A stretch of DNA of 64,000 nucleotides from Streptomyces sp. 2114.4 (lineage in GTDB: Bacteria; Actinomycetota; Actinomycetes; Streptomycetales; Streptomycetaceae), in the NCBI RefSeq assembly GCF_900187385.1, contig NZ_FYEY01000001.1, positions 3,720,001 to 3,784,000 on the forward strand. The letters run 5' to 3'. The position numbers were made by a program, and so were the translations under genes. Each line of letters opens with the position of its first letter. Position 1 is the stretch's first letter. Below, in pieces: positions 25,117 through 33,777 of this stretch. Under the pieces are notes generated by a model. That model saw nothing but the letters and a program-made list of their open reading frames with translations. It made no database searches and was not told the origin of the DNA.

Positions 25117-26841
25117 TCAGTCGAGATACCGCGGATGCATCAGCGTCGACGCCGGCAGCCCGGACAGCCGGTCGTGGGCCTCGCCGCGCCGCCCGGCCTG
25201 CAGCTCCGCGCAGGTGAGCCCGGCCGGCAGCGGCGCATCGGGCGCCAGACCGAGCCGGGGCCGGTGCCGCGCGGCCAGCACGAAGCCCCAGTACCGGTCC
25301 GGGCCGGCCGACGGCGCGGCGGCGGGCACCTCCGCGTCCACCGACGCCACGGGGGAGGCCGCGCGGTCCGGGCCGCCGTAGAACGACGCGGGCCGGCCGG
25401 CCAGGCGGTACGGCACGGTCGCCAGGCCCACCGACCGGACCGTCGACTCCACCGTCCAGTACAGGCGCGCGCGCTCGACCGGCGGTCCGGCGTGCACCAC
25501 CAGCCGCCCGTCGGGTGCCAGCAGCCGCGTCGCGAGACCGTAGAACTCCTGTGAGTAGAGCTTGGTGCTCGCCGCGATCCCCGGGTCGGGGAGGTCGGAG
25601 ACGATGACGTCGAACGGCGCCTGCCGCCGGCCGCGCCCGCGCAGGCCCTGCTGCCGCAGCCACTCGAAGGCATCGGCGGTCACCACCCGCACCCGCGGAT
25701 CGCTGAGCGAGTGATGGTTGAGGCGGGAGAGGCCGGGGTCGCGGCGCGCGAGCCGCAGCACACCGGGATCGAGTTCGACGACGGTGACCGAGCGCACCTG
25801 GCGGTGGCGAAGGATCTCGCGTACCGCGAGGCCGTCGCCGCCGCCGAGGACCAGCACCCGGCGGTGCGGGCCGGCCGCCATCGCCGGATGCACCAGCGCT
25901 TCGTGGTAGCGGTATTCGGTCTCCGCGCTGACCCGGAGCCGGCCGTCCAGATAGAGCGCCAGCGGCCCGCCTAAACCTTTCCTCCCCCGCCCCGCACCGG
26001 CTCCGTCCCCCGTACCGCCGGTCATCACCACTTCCTGGATGCCGGTCTGCACCGCGACCCGCGCCGAGGAGCCGTACACCGCCTGCCGGGCGGCCCGCTC
26101 GAACGGCGCGGCCAGCAGCACGCCCGCGGCCAGCAGCGCGAGGACCAGGGCATTGGCGGCGAGCAGGGTCCAGCGGGCGCGGGCGCTCAGATCGTCGCGG
26201 AAGAGCCACAGCACCAGCACGCCGCCGGCCACCGCGTTGACGCCGCCGGTGAGCAGGGCGCCGGTCAACTGGCCGAAGAGCGGCAGCAGCAGGAAGGGAA
26301 AGGCCAGGCCCCCGACGAGCGCACCGACGTAGTCCGCGGCGAAGAGGTCGGCGACCGCGCCGCCCGCGTCCTGCCGGCGCACCCGCTGGATCAGCGTCAT
26401 CAGCAGCGGCACCTCGGCGCCGATCAGGATGCCGATGGCCAGGGAGAAGCTGACGAGCGCGGAGCGGGACTGGCCGAACCAGGCGAAGCAGGCGTAGAGC
26501 GCCATGGCGGAACTGCCGCCGACCAGCGCCAGGCCGGCCTCGACCGCGCCGAAACCGACCGCCGCCCGGCAGCGCAGCCGCTTGGCGAGCAGTGCGCCGA
26601 CGCCCATCGCGAAGACCATGACGGACAGCACGATCGACGCCTGGGTGACGGAGTCGCCGACCAGGTACGTGGCCAGCGCGACCAGTTCGAGTTCGTAGAC
26701 CAGGCCGCAGGCGGCGCAGACGAAGACGACGGCGAGGACGAGCAGCCGGCCGGGCCCGGCCGGCACGGGCAGTCGCGCCGGCGTCATGGCCTCCAGCGGC
26801 CCGGGGACGCCGGTGAGAACGGGCTCTGGCGGGTCGATCAT
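25117..26841 (-). CDS. Membrane-bound spermidine synthase-like protein
   Basis: Protein of 574 residues. About seven membrane helices occupy residues 30-255; the C-terminal half is a spermidine-synthase Rossmann domain: [24 protein letters not shown] (the usual LDG..Q with E..YHE), [47 protein letters not shown] and [11 protein letters not shown]. The key acid DLPDP is kept. Fusion to an MFS-like membrane half is known in actinobacteria; the aminopropyl substrate, and whether it works on polyamines, are uncertain. ATG at 26841 has no clear ribosome site and may be leaderless. The 264-base gap to DUF2617 shows nothing. Confidence 0.9.
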   Translation of the reverse strand: MIDPPEPVLTGVPGPLEAMTPARLPVPAGPGRLLVLAVVFVCAACGLVYELELVALATYLVGDSVTQASIVLSVMVFAMGVGALLAKRLRCRAAVGFGAVEAGLALVGGSSAMALYACFAWFGQSRSALVSFSLAIGILIGAEVPLLMTLIQRVRRQDAGGAVADLFAADYVGALVGGLAFPFLLLPLFGQLTGALLTGGVNAVAGGVLVLWLFRDDLSARARWTLLAANALVLALLAAGVLLAAPFERAARQAVYGSSARVAVQTGIQEVVMTGGTGDGAGAGRGRKGLGGPLALYLDGRLRVSAETEYRYHEALVHPAMAAGPHRRVLVLGGGDGLAVREILRHRQVRSVTVVELDPGVLRLARRDPGLSRLNHHSLSDPRVRVVTADAFEWLRQQGLRGRGRRQAPFDVIVSDLPDPGIAASTKLYSQEFYGLATRLLAPDGRLVVHAGPPVERARLYWTVESTVRSVGLATVPYRLAGRPASFYGGPDRAASPVASVDAEVPAAAPSAGPDRYWGFVLAARHRPRLGLAPDAPLPAGLTCAELQAGRRGEAHDRLSGLPASTLMHPRYLD

Positions 26842-27105
26842 AAAGTGAACGCTACGTGACGATTCCGTGCCTCTCCGTCACCCACACGGGTGCAGTCTGC
26901 GGGCCACACCCGCCGGGGGGACACCGTCCTCACACGGGGAGCGCGGTGCGCTTCCACACCACACCGGCCGGCCGGCCCGCGCACCCGGCACCGCCCGCGC
27001 CCCTCCAGGCACCGACACCCCCGGCGCACAGCTCGTACGCCCCTCGCGCCGCCCACGGCCGCACACCCTTCCGTCGGCCGGACCGGCCCCTTTCGCCCAC
27101 TCCGG

Positions 27106-27627
27106 CTAGACCGCCGCGACCGCCGCCCGTACGCCCACCCGGGTACGCGTGGCCACCAAGCGGCCCTCCTGGGGATACGCGTGCCAGGTCCGCCAGCGCA
27201 CCTGGCCCTGCTGGCACTGCGCCAGCATCGCCGTGAAGGCGTGCGGCGAGCCGGGGAACGTCCCGGCGAGGCCGTGCGGATGCTCGGCCACCAGCGCGAG
27301 CAATTCCTGTGCACGCCCGGCGAACGAGCCGCGCGACAGCGTCTCCACATGGGCGGCGAATTCGTACTCCCAGTCCCCGAGCCGCTTCGCCACCCCCAGC
27401 GGAAGCGGCGTGCTGCTGCCCGGCATACAGGCGACCGTTTCGGAACAGGTGCCGCGCTCCTCCTCGAGAAGCACCTGGTGAGAAGCGCCGAGCAGCCTCA
27501 ACTGCAGCTGTGCGCCGTGAAGTTCGAGATCGAGTACGGCGAGGGCCGGCAGGGGTTCCCTGCCCAGCGCCCAGGCCAGGTCGGAGGCACGGGTATCGGT
27601 GTACGCCGTCTGCAAAGTGGTGAGCAT
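27106..27627 (-). CDS. DUF2617 family protein
   Basis: Protein of 173 residues: TAYTDTRASDLAWALGREPLPAL, DLELHGAQLQLRLLGASHQVL, WEYEFAAHVETLSRGSFA, HPHGLAGTFPGSPHAFTAML and RWRTWHAYPQEGRLVATRTRV. This is the actinobacterial DUF2617 family, of unknown function. ATG at 27627 gives the normal family start. The companion Gly/Cys-rich small protein is encoded upstream on the same strand, but 444 bases away. Confidence 0.88.
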   Translation of the reverse strand: MLTTLQTAYTDTRASDLAWALGREPLPALAVLDLELHGAQLQLRLLGASHQVLLEEERGTCSETVACMPGSSTPLPLGVAKRLGDWEYEFAAHVETLSRGSFAGRAQELLALVAEHPHGLAGTFPGSPHAFTAMLAQCQQGQVRWRTWHAYPQEGRLVATRTRVGVRAAVAAV

Positions 27628-27999
27628 GGGTCGGCTCCGCAAGCACGCAGTGGAATGGTGGGCCGGCCCGCCCGTTGAAGGCAGGGAATATCCGCATGCC
27701 TGCCGGCTCGTGCCCACGTGGGAACGGAGAACGTGGGGGATTCTCCAGGGAGAGGGAATCATGAAAGCCCTGTCGCCCACAGCGCTTTTACCCATCTTCT
27801 CCGGGTTTCCATCCGCCCGGGGGCCCTGCAGTTCACCTGTTCAACAACCAAGCGCCCAGCGGGTGTTGATGCCTTCATCAGAACCCGCCAGGCGCATATG
27901 CGGCAAGCAACAGCCCTTCCGCACAAGTGGAGTTGGAGAAAACGGGCATCCGGCGCAGAAGCAGCCGGATGTCGGCTCAGGGGCAACCGACGGCCGACT

Positions 28000-28065
28000 C
28001 AGGAGCCGCCGTCGGCCCAGGAACCCACCTCGGCGCAGGACCCCGCCTCGGCCCAGGAGCCCGCC
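28000..28065. repeat. Degenerate 18-bp repeats after the Gly/Cys-rich gene
   Basis: The 444-base gap 27628-28071 has no supported gene. Its right end carries about three 18-base imperfect units (GGG-TCCTG-GCCGAGG on the minus strand) directly after the small-protein stop. They look like a continuation of the glycine-repeat DNA beyond the stop codon. The rest of the gap is more AT-rich than its surroundings and shows no clear motif. Confidence 0.6.
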
Positions 28066-28071
28066 ATCGAC

Positions 28072-28362
28072 TCAGGAGCCGCCGCCACCGCAGCCGCCAC
28101 CGCCACCGCCGCCGCCACAGCCGCCACCACCGCAGGAGGAGCCACCGCCACAGCCCCCGCCACCGTGATGCCCGCCACCGCCGTGGTGGTGCCCACCACC
28201 CAGGCTCGACCCCCCGTCACCGCCGGCCCACCAGCTGCCGCCGCCCGCCGCGGACGAACCACCCCGGCCCCGTCCGCCCCATGATCCGGTCACGTTCCGC
28301 GAGACCAGGGCCAGCAGGCCGACCACCACCACGCAGACCACCAGGAAATACACGATCCCCAT
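28072..28362 (-). CDS. Small membrane protein with Gly/His/Cys-rich tail
   Basis: Protein of 96 residues. An N-terminal hydrophobic helix (MGIVYFLVVCVVVVGLLALV) acts as signal or anchor. After residue 28 it is almost only Gly, Ser, His and Cys: GGGHHHGGGGHHGGGGCGGG and repeated CGGGGCGGG. Such tails bind metals or form flexible surface material; no function is claimed. ATG at 28362 follows GGAAGGTGAGG. The tail ends in GGGGS and a TGA, beyond which related repeats continue untranslated. The GC-poor start of the gene contrasts with the repeat tail. Confidence 0.75.
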   Translation of the reverse strand: MGIVYFLVVCVVVVGLLALVSRNVTGSWGGRGRGGSSAAGGGSWWAGGDGGSSLGGGHHHGGGGHHGGGGCGGGSSCGGGGCGGGGGGGGCGGGGS

Positions 28363-28559
28363 CTGCCTCACCTTCCTTTCGTTCCCCCGAAGCGAGGCAC
28401 CCGCTCCGTCCGGCGCCCGGTGCGCCGCTCCGGCGCCGTCCCGCGCCGGGGCCGTCCTCGTCGACGGCCGTCGCTGCCTTCCGTACGGGCTGCTGCCCGG
28501 CCCCCGCGATCTCAAAGCACTGTTGAGGAATTCCAGAGGTTCGACGGAGGATGGCGCCC

Positions 28560-29738
28560 ATGGACCGACCGCTGCTGAACCGCCGCCTCGCCGAATTCGG
28601 CACCACGATCTTTGCCGAAATGTCGGCACTCGCCGTACGGACCGGCTCCATCAACCTCGGCCAGGGCTTCCCCGATGCCGACGGCCCGGAAGAAGTCAGG
28701 GAGGCGGCGGTGCGTGCCCTGCGCGACGGCCGCGGCAACCAGTACCCGCCCGGCCCCGGCATCCCCGAGCTGCGCGCCGCCGTCGCCGCCCACCAACAGC
28801 GCTTCTACGGACACCTCGGCCTCTCCTGCGACCCCGACACCGAGGTCCTGGTCACCGCCGGCGCCACCGAAGCCATCGCCGCCTCGCTGCTGGCGCTGCT
28901 GGAGCCGGGCGACGAGGTCATCGCGCTGGAGCCGTACTACGACTCGTACGCGGCCGGCATCGCGCTGGCCGGCGGCCGTCGCGTCCCGGTCACCCTGCGC
29001 GCCGACCCCGCGTCCGGCTCCTACCGCCTCGACCTGGACGAACTGCGCGACGCCGTCACCGACCACACCCGCCTGATCCTCCTCAACACCCCGCACAACC
29101 CCACCGGCACCGTGCTCTCCCGCGAGGAGCTTGCCGAGATCGCCCGCCTCGCCTGCGAGCGCGACCTCCTCGTCATCACCGACGAGGTCTACGAACACCT
29201 CGTGTTCGAGGGCGAGCACCTTCCCCTCGCGTCGTTCCCCGGGATGCGCGAACGCACCGTCACCATCGGCTCGGCCGGCAAGACCTTCTCCTTCACCGGC
29301 TGGAAGGTCGGCTGGGTCACCGCACCCCCGGAGCTGGTCAGCGCCGTCCGCTCGGCCAAGCAGTTCCTCACCTATGTCTCCGCCGGGCCCTTCCAGTACG
29401 CCGTCGCCGAGGCGCTGGCCCTCCCCGACAGCTACTTCACCGCCCTGCGTGACGATCTGCGCGCCAAGCGCGACATCCTGGCCACCGGCCTCACGGAGGC
29501 GGGCTTCACGGTCTTCCGCCCCTCCGGCACCTACTTCATCACCACCGACATCCGCCCCCTCGGCCACGACGACGGCTTCGCCTTCTGCCGCGCCCTCCCC
29601 GAACGCGCCGGCGTCGTCGCCATCCCCAACGCCGTCTTCTACGACCACAAGGACCAGGGCGCCCCGTACGTCCGCTTCGCCTTCTGCAAGCAGGAGTCGG
29701 TCCTACGGGACGCGGCGGACCGTCTCCAGAAGCTCTGA
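28560..29738 (+). CDS. Class I/II pyridoxal-phosphate aminotransferase
   Basis: Protein of 392 residues, fold type I. Seen: SINLGQGFPDADGPEEV, NQYPPGPGIPELRAAVA, TAGATEAIAASLLAL, ILLNTPHNPTGTVLS, ITDEVYEHLVFEG (PLP Asp), GSAGKTFSFTGWKVGWV (Schiff-base Lys) and APYVRFAFCK (substrate Arg). The GQGFPD motif and length resemble kynurenine/methionine aminotransferases. GGAGG sits directly against an ATG at 28551 but nine bases before ATG 28560, so the second start is preferred. It stands alone, between divergent and convergent neighbours. Substrate undetermined. Confidence 0.92.
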   Translation: MDRPLLNRRLAEFGTTIFAEMSALAVRTGSINLGQGFPDADGPEEVREAAVRALRDGRGNQYPPGPGIPELRAAVAAHQQRFYGHLGLSCDPDTEVLVTAGATEAIAASLLALLEPGDEVIALEPYYDSYAAGIALAGGRRVPVTLRADPASGSYRLDLDELRDAVTDHTRLILLNTPHNPTGTVLSREELAEIARLACERDLLVITDEVYEHLVFEGEHLPLASFPGMRERTVTIGSAGKTFSFTGWKVGWVTAPPELVSAVRSAKQFLTYVSAGPFQYAVAEALALPDSYFTALRDDLRAKRDILATGLTEAGFTVFRPSGTYFITTDIRPLGHDDGFAFCRALPERAGVVAIPNAVFYDHKDQGAPYVRFAFCKQESVLRDAADRLQKL

Positions 29739-29935
29739 AGCGAGGTGCCGCCGGTCGCTCTCAGGTTCCGTGGGTCCCGCCGTCACGTCCGGCACTTCTC
29801 GGGCGAGGGCCCCTCCGGGCCGGGGCAACCGGCGGCCCGTCCCGGTCACCACGGAAAGAGTCGTTGCGCTCTGCGGCATCCCCGCCCCCTGATACTGCAC
29901 CGTTCCCCTCCGCATCCCGGACCGTGCTCCGTGCG

Positions 29936-30661
29936 TCACTGAGGAGCGACCGGCATGGCCTCGAAGTCGTCGAAGAGGTAGGCATAGACCTGCGCGAGAT
30001 AGGCCCGCAGCTCCCGCTGGTCGGGGAATTGCACATAGGTCAGGTCGAACCACTGGCTCACCGTCAGCGGCTCGTTCGTCACCACATGCATGAGCCCCGC
30101 GCGAATCGTGTCCTGGTAATCGGGCCAGGCCAGATCGAACGTCTCCCGAAGCATGCCGAGATCATCGACCGCCTCGACCCCGAGAATTCCGGCGCAGAAA
30201 TGCACGAAACGACGGTCGATCCCGGGTACGTCCAGCCCCAGGTCGGCCAGCGGTACGGAGACCGGGTCGATTTCCCGGTAGCCGCCCGGGTACGGGTAGA
30301 GCGTGGTGTTCCAGAGATCTGCCCCGGTCGTCGGCCCGTCGTCGCCCGCTGCGTCCCCCACCGGCTCGGCCGGGCGGTACACGCCGTACAGCAGGCCGCG
30401 CGTGGAGAAATCCGCGTAGACGTAATTGACTTCACCGTCGGAGTTGTAGGGCCGCCGCGGATCGATCGTGATCGCGGTGGCCTTCCCCAGGCAGCCCTCC
30501 CCCTCTCCGTAAACGGCCTCGAAGGGCAGAATCGGCGAGAGGTCGTGCTGGTTCAGGGCGGCCTCACGCAGGGCGTTGTCCGCCTCTACCATCGCCTCCT
30601 CGGAGTCGAAGCGGGTGGCCCACGGGCCGGTGCGGGGGGGCAGCTCGTCTCGGGTGGGCAT
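29936..30661 (-). CDS. Unknown protein, putative immunity factor A of the toxin operon
   Basis: Protein of 241 residues, acidic and soluble; family not recognised. It has two parts: an N-terminal beta-rich part (KATAITIDPRRPYNSDGEVN, YADFSTRGLLYGVYRP) and a C-terminal helical part with QWFDLTYVQFPDQRELRAYL and VYAYLFDDFE. This C-terminal motif resembles the end of the next protein upstream (QFFSEGELYGFLLDVYHYFY), so the two genes are probably diverged paralogues. Last gene of the operon led by the WXG100-like gene, 105 bases after its neighbour. Acidic small proteins after a toxin are usually immunity proteins; that role is inferred. ATG at 30661. Confidence 0.65.
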   Translation of the reverse strand: MPTRDELPPRTGPWATRFDSEEAMVEADNALREAALNQHDLSPILPFEAVYGEGEGCLGKATAITIDPRRPYNSDGEVNYVYADFSTRGLLYGVYRPAEPVGDAAGDDGPTTGADLWNTTLYPYPGGYREIDPVSVPLADLGLDVPGIDRRFVHFCAGILGVEAVDDLGMLRETFDLAWPDYQDTIRAGLMHVVTNEPLTVSQWFDLTYVQFPDQRELRAYLAQVYAYLFDDFEAMPVAPQ

Positions 30662-30766
30662 GCGGGGCTCCGTACTGCGCGGTCGACGTGGTCCAGGCCG
30701 ATGGCCGGGGGAGTGGCCAAGGAAGTAATGCGAGTTGATCGTACAGACAGTGACCTTCTCGAACAT

Positions 30767-31150
30767 TCACCTCCATTCTGTCCAGAATTGATCCTGGTTG
30801 CCCGGTGGGGGGCGATCCGGATCGGGAGCCGACGGCGGCTCCGCCCTATCGCCGTAGAAGTAGTGGTAAACATCGAGAAGAAACCCGTAGAGCTCCCCCT
30901 CGGAAAAGAACTGGAATCCGGTGAGGCCCAGCCAGTCCTTCGTTGAGGCGGGCTGCTGCTCCAGCAGATATTCCAAGCTCACCTGGAGGCGGTGTGCGAA
31001 TTCGCTGCCGTCGGACGCATACGGCTTGAATTCGCCGATCTCGTGGATCGTATCGCCCCGGAAGCAGGACTCGTAGAACCTCCTGAGCCTTTCGTCCTCT
31101 CCCCATCCGGGCACCTGCCGAAAACTCCAGCGAAGCGGAGGAATATTCAC
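30767..31150 (-). CDS. Unknown protein, putative immunity factor B of the toxin operon
   Basis: Protein of 127 residues, acidic, no membrane segment. Seen: NIPPLRWSFRQVPGWGEDERL, HRLQVSLEYLLEQQ, DWLGLTGFQFFSEGELYGFL and VYHYFYGD. The pattern WxxLTxxQFxxxxELxxxLxxVYxYxxxD is shared with the C-terminus of the following protein. It starts 28 bases after the toxin-like gene on the same strand, as immunity genes usually do. Family unknown. GC content is lower than in neighbouring core genes. Confidence 0.7.
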   Translation of the reverse strand: MNIPPLRWSFRQVPGWGEDERLRRFYESCFRGDTIHEIGEFKPYASDGSEFAHRLQVSLEYLLEQQPASTKDWLGLTGFQFFSEGELYGFLLDVYHYFYGDRAEPPSAPDPDRPPPGNQDQFWTEWR

Positions 31151-31178
31151 TTCACACCACCTCTCCAGACTCCACGAA

Positions 31179-32246
31179 TCACAGCGACCCTTGGTGACGG
31201 CTGAAATTTTCCTTCATGGCCGGCTGCGGGAACATCGTATGGAGGTTGAACCCACCCTTGCCGTCCGGCTTGTAGACTGCAACGATCCCGGTATCCTTGA
31301 AGTCCACATCCCGGTAGTTGACCTTGCCGTTCGACATCGGATTATCAGGGTCGATATAGAAGCCGCGAAACTTGCCGTGGTGACTTCCGGGGCCCCACGC
31401 GTCACCCGGTGAGAACTTGACCTCGTACGGCGGACTGTCCGGAATTCGCTCGCGCGCATATCGTTCGGCATGCATGAATGACTCGTTGTCCTTGAATGCC
31501 GTTGAATACCTGTCGCACGTATGGTTCAGCGGGTTGCCGTCTGCGCCCCGCTTTTCCTTGTCATGGTAGAGCTGTGGTGGACCGAGGCGTTGTCGGGCGT
31601 CGGGCCCGTGCAACGGGTCGATCTTCTCGTTCGACCGGATGAACCCATACTCGTCCCTTGCCCACCGCGTGACGCGTTTCGGGGGTTGCTTCACCGGGAA
31701 GCCGCGGTCGTTGTAGACCGGCGGCTGTGCAACGTTCACCGTTTCCTCGATCGGGCGGCCGAGCCGATCCTTGAGCTGCTGGTCCGACACCTTGAGGTGC
31801 CGGCCCACGCCGTGTCCCTGGAGTTCCAGCTCGTCGACCCGCTCGTCCACCCGCCGGCGGTACAGCTCACGCAGCGACTTCTTGTCCGGCATGGACTGGC
31901 CGGGCTTGAGGTCAATGCCCTCTTCTTTGAGGGACTTGTGGTGCTTCTTGAAACTTTCCTCGACTGCCTTCTCGGCGTCGGCGATGTTCTTCCTGGTGAT
32001 GTCGAGGCCCTGCCCGAGTGAGCGGTGCCCCTTGGCCATCGACTTCGACATATCGCCGATCATCGAATCGATGATCGGACGGACTGCATCCTGGATGATT
32101 TTGCCGAACTTGCCCCGCCCGAGCACCTTTCCGCGGGTCCGCGAATCCAGGTTCCGCGAGTGACTTTCCACCCGTACAGCGTGCTCGAGCTGCCGCCTGG
32201 ACGCCCGGTCCAACGCATTGGTGTCGGCCCTGAAACCTTTGCTCAT
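31179..32246 (-). CDS. Putative polymorphic toxin with C-terminal nuclease-like domain
   Basis: Protein of 355 residues. The N-terminal 175 residues are basic and helical, with likely coiled coil (GQGLDITRKNIADAEKAVEE, RELYRRRVDERVDELELQG). The C-terminal 130 residues look like a separate compact domain: NHTCDRYSTAFKDNESFMHA, YEVKFSPGDAWGPGSHHGKF, VNYRDVDFKDTGIVAVYKPD and FNLHTMFPQPAMKENFSRH. Its His/Lys/Tyr content and TMFP end recall BECR-type toxin RNases, but no family is proved. ATG overlaps the WXG100-like gene stop (ATGA). Followed by two putative immunity genes. No DNA or protein secretion gene is in the window. Confidence 0.7.
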   Translation of the reverse strand: MSKGFRADTNALDRASRRQLEHAVRVESHSRNLDSRTRGKVLGRGKFGKIIQDAVRPIIDSMIGDMSKSMAKGHRSLGQGLDITRKNIADAEKAVEESFKKHHKSLKEEGIDLKPGQSMPDKKSLRELYRRRVDERVDELELQGHGVGRHLKVSDQQLKDRLGRPIEETVNVAQPPVYNDRGFPVKQPPKRVTRWARDEYGFIRSNEKIDPLHGPDARQRLGPPQLYHDKEKRGADGNPLNHTCDRYSTAFKDNESFMHAERYARERIPDSPPYEVKFSPGDAWGPGSHHGKFRGFYIDPDNPMSNGKVNYRDVDFKDTGIVAVYKPDGKGGFNLHTMFPQPAMKENFSRHQGSL

Positions 32247-32839
32247 GCGGCACCCCCCGCAGCACCCACGGCAGCGTCAACGCCCTTGAAGACAAGGCCG
32301 GACACGGCCTTTTCGATCTCGGCCTGGAAGGGCTCGATCGCCATGGAGACCAATTCGGCGATGAGGACGTCCTCGATCTGCTGGATGATCTCCCTGACGA
32401 TGCGTTTCCCGACCTCGATGGCTGCCGCCTCGGCCGCTGCGGCGATGCCCAGTGTCGCCACCGTCGCGGCAGCCGCAGCCGCCATCTCGACAGCGGTGAT
32501 GACGAGTTGGGCGATGACCACCCCCTTGGCCGCCACCACGCCGGTGGCCGTCACCTCCAACGCCGTGGCCAGTACGTCGCAGCACGTGGTCAGGGTCGTC
32601 AGGTGCTCGCCGGATGCCTGGCCCCACCGGCTGAGCAAGGCGTCGTAGGACGCACCCTCATAGGCATCCGCGAGGCCCTTCAGAAGGGAATCCGTGTCGT
32701 CGTGCGACTCCTTCAGCCCCTGGCCGAACTCCCGTACATGCCCACCCCAGGCCCGCAGTTCGTCCTCGTCGATGTCGGGCCACTCCAGGCCCATCAACTC
32801 CATGATCCAGACGACTTCACCAGGCAGCTCGATGGACAC
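32243..32839 (-). CDS. WXG100-like secretion-domain protein (CpnT N-terminal type)
   Basis: Protein of 198 residues. N-terminal ELPGEVVWIMELMGLEWPDI, then DEDELRAWGGHVREFGQGLK and AYEGASYDALLSRWGQASGE, are typical of the WXG100-like domain at the head of actinobacterial type VII-secreted toxins such as CpnT. A long alanine-rich hydrophobic region (about 105-160) could contact membrane. GTG at 32839 is chosen to start just before the domain. The stop overlaps the toxin ATG, so the usual fused N-terminal domain and toxin are here split into two coupled genes. Head of a four-gene operon. Confidence 0.8.
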   Translation of the reverse strand: MSIELPGEVVWIMELMGLEWPDIDEDELRAWGGHVREFGQGLKESHDDTDSLLKGLADAYEGASYDALLSRWGQASGEHLTTLTTCCDVLATALEVTATGVVAAKGVVIAQLVITAVEMAAAAAATVATLGIAAAAEAAAIEVGKRIVREIIQQIEDVLIAELVSMAIEPFQAEIEKAVSGLVFKGVDAAVGAAGGAA

Positions 32840-33017
32840 CGCCGGCCTCCCCCCAGGTCCGCGTCCGCTCCCCACACCGTGGGCGGACGAACAATGCACG
32901 ACGCAGATTTCCACAGGTGGCCGAAAATGTTAAGCCTGGCCGGAACGGCCGCCCTCGCGCTGCCGCCCCCTGCTCCGGAAACCGGCCGCTGCCGGCTCCG
33001 CCCCGGCGCAGACGGAC

Positions 33018-33048
33018 GCGGGCCCCGGAGCGTCGCTCCGGGGCCCGC
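33018..33048. terminator. Terminator hairpin after the YbjN-domain gene
   Basis: GCGGGCCCCGGAGC and GCTCCGGGGCCCGC form a perfect 14-bp stem with a 3-base loop, 26 bases beyond the stop of the YbjN-like gene (minus strand) and upstream of the WXG100-like gene. It separates the two transcripts. Confidence 0.85.
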
Positions 33049-33073
33049 GCAGCCGGGGTGGGTGAGGCGAGGC

Positions 33074-33610
33074 TCAGGCCTCGTCGTCGCCCGGCTTCTC
33101 GTCGGAGTCGCCGTCGATCTCGGCCTCCAGGCCAAGCTGCTCGACGATCCACTTATCGAATTCGATCGAGGCGCGGACCCAGCTGACCGTGCTCGACACA
33201 AAGTGTTCGAGCGAGACACCGGTGCCGATCAGCATCGATGCCTCACCGATCAGACGGACCGTGCCGTCGTCATGGGTGTGGGTGTAGGCCTTGGGCCACA
33301 GCGTCCGGCGGTTCCAGTCGTCGATCGCCTCCAGCAGCTTCGACTTGTCGTCGATGCCGTGGGCACGGTCGTAGAACGTACGGACGGAGAAGATCTGCTG
33401 CTCCTCCTCGCCCCGGAACATGAAGTACGTGCGGAACTGCTCCCACGGAGCGGCGAGGTCACCCTCCTCGTCGACGACGTACTTCAGCTCCATCTGGTCG
33501 AGGAGCTGCTTGACCAGGTCCTGGTCAGGCACGACGGGACCCTCAGGCCCCGAGGGCTCGGGTTCGGGCTGGCCCCCGAAATTCGGAATCGAGGACGGGT
33601 CGATGCTCAC
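33074..33610 (-). CDS. YbjN-domain protein
   Basis: Protein of 178 residues. An acidic proline-rich N-terminus (about 30 residues) precedes a type III chaperone-like YbjN fold: LVKQLLDQMELKYVVDEEGD, FRTYFMFRGEEEQQIFSVRT, LLEAIDDWNRRTLWPKAYTH, VRLIGEASMLIGTGVSLEHF and SSTVSWVRASIEFDKWIVEQ. C-terminal tail acidic. The family is widespread in actinobacteria, with unknown function. GTG at 33610 follows GAAGGGA. Stands alone between the toxin operon and clpB. Confidence 0.88.
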   Translation of the reverse strand: MSIDPSSIPNFGGQPEPEPSGPEGPVVPDQDLVKQLLDQMELKYVVDEEGDLAAPWEQFRTYFMFRGEEEQQIFSVRTFYDRAHGIDDKSKLLEAIDDWNRRTLWPKAYTHTHDDGTVRLIGEASMLIGTGVSLEHFVSSTVSWVRASIEFDKWIVEQLGLEAEIDGDSDEKPGDDEA

Positions 33611-33777
33611 CGTGGAATTCCCTTCGTCTGGTCCCTGCCATCCTCCCCCACATCCGCCCCGTCCTGGCAACCCGGGACGGAGCGGATGCGGGGAAGAGGC
33701 CGCTCAGCTGCCGGTCAAGGAAATGATCAGAGACACGACCGGGCGGCGCAGTCGTACCCCCGGATCGCGGTGGGCGG

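Noticed and set aside
27714..27723. CCCACGTGGG palindrome
   Set aside because: Shares CACGTG with parS but lacks the GTTT/AAAC arms; common by chance in GC-rich DNA.
27999..28262. 87-codon alanine-rich frame over the Gly/Cys repeat
   Set aside because: Other frame of the GC-repeat, with no ribosome site; the Gly/Cys gene has GGAAGGTGAGG.
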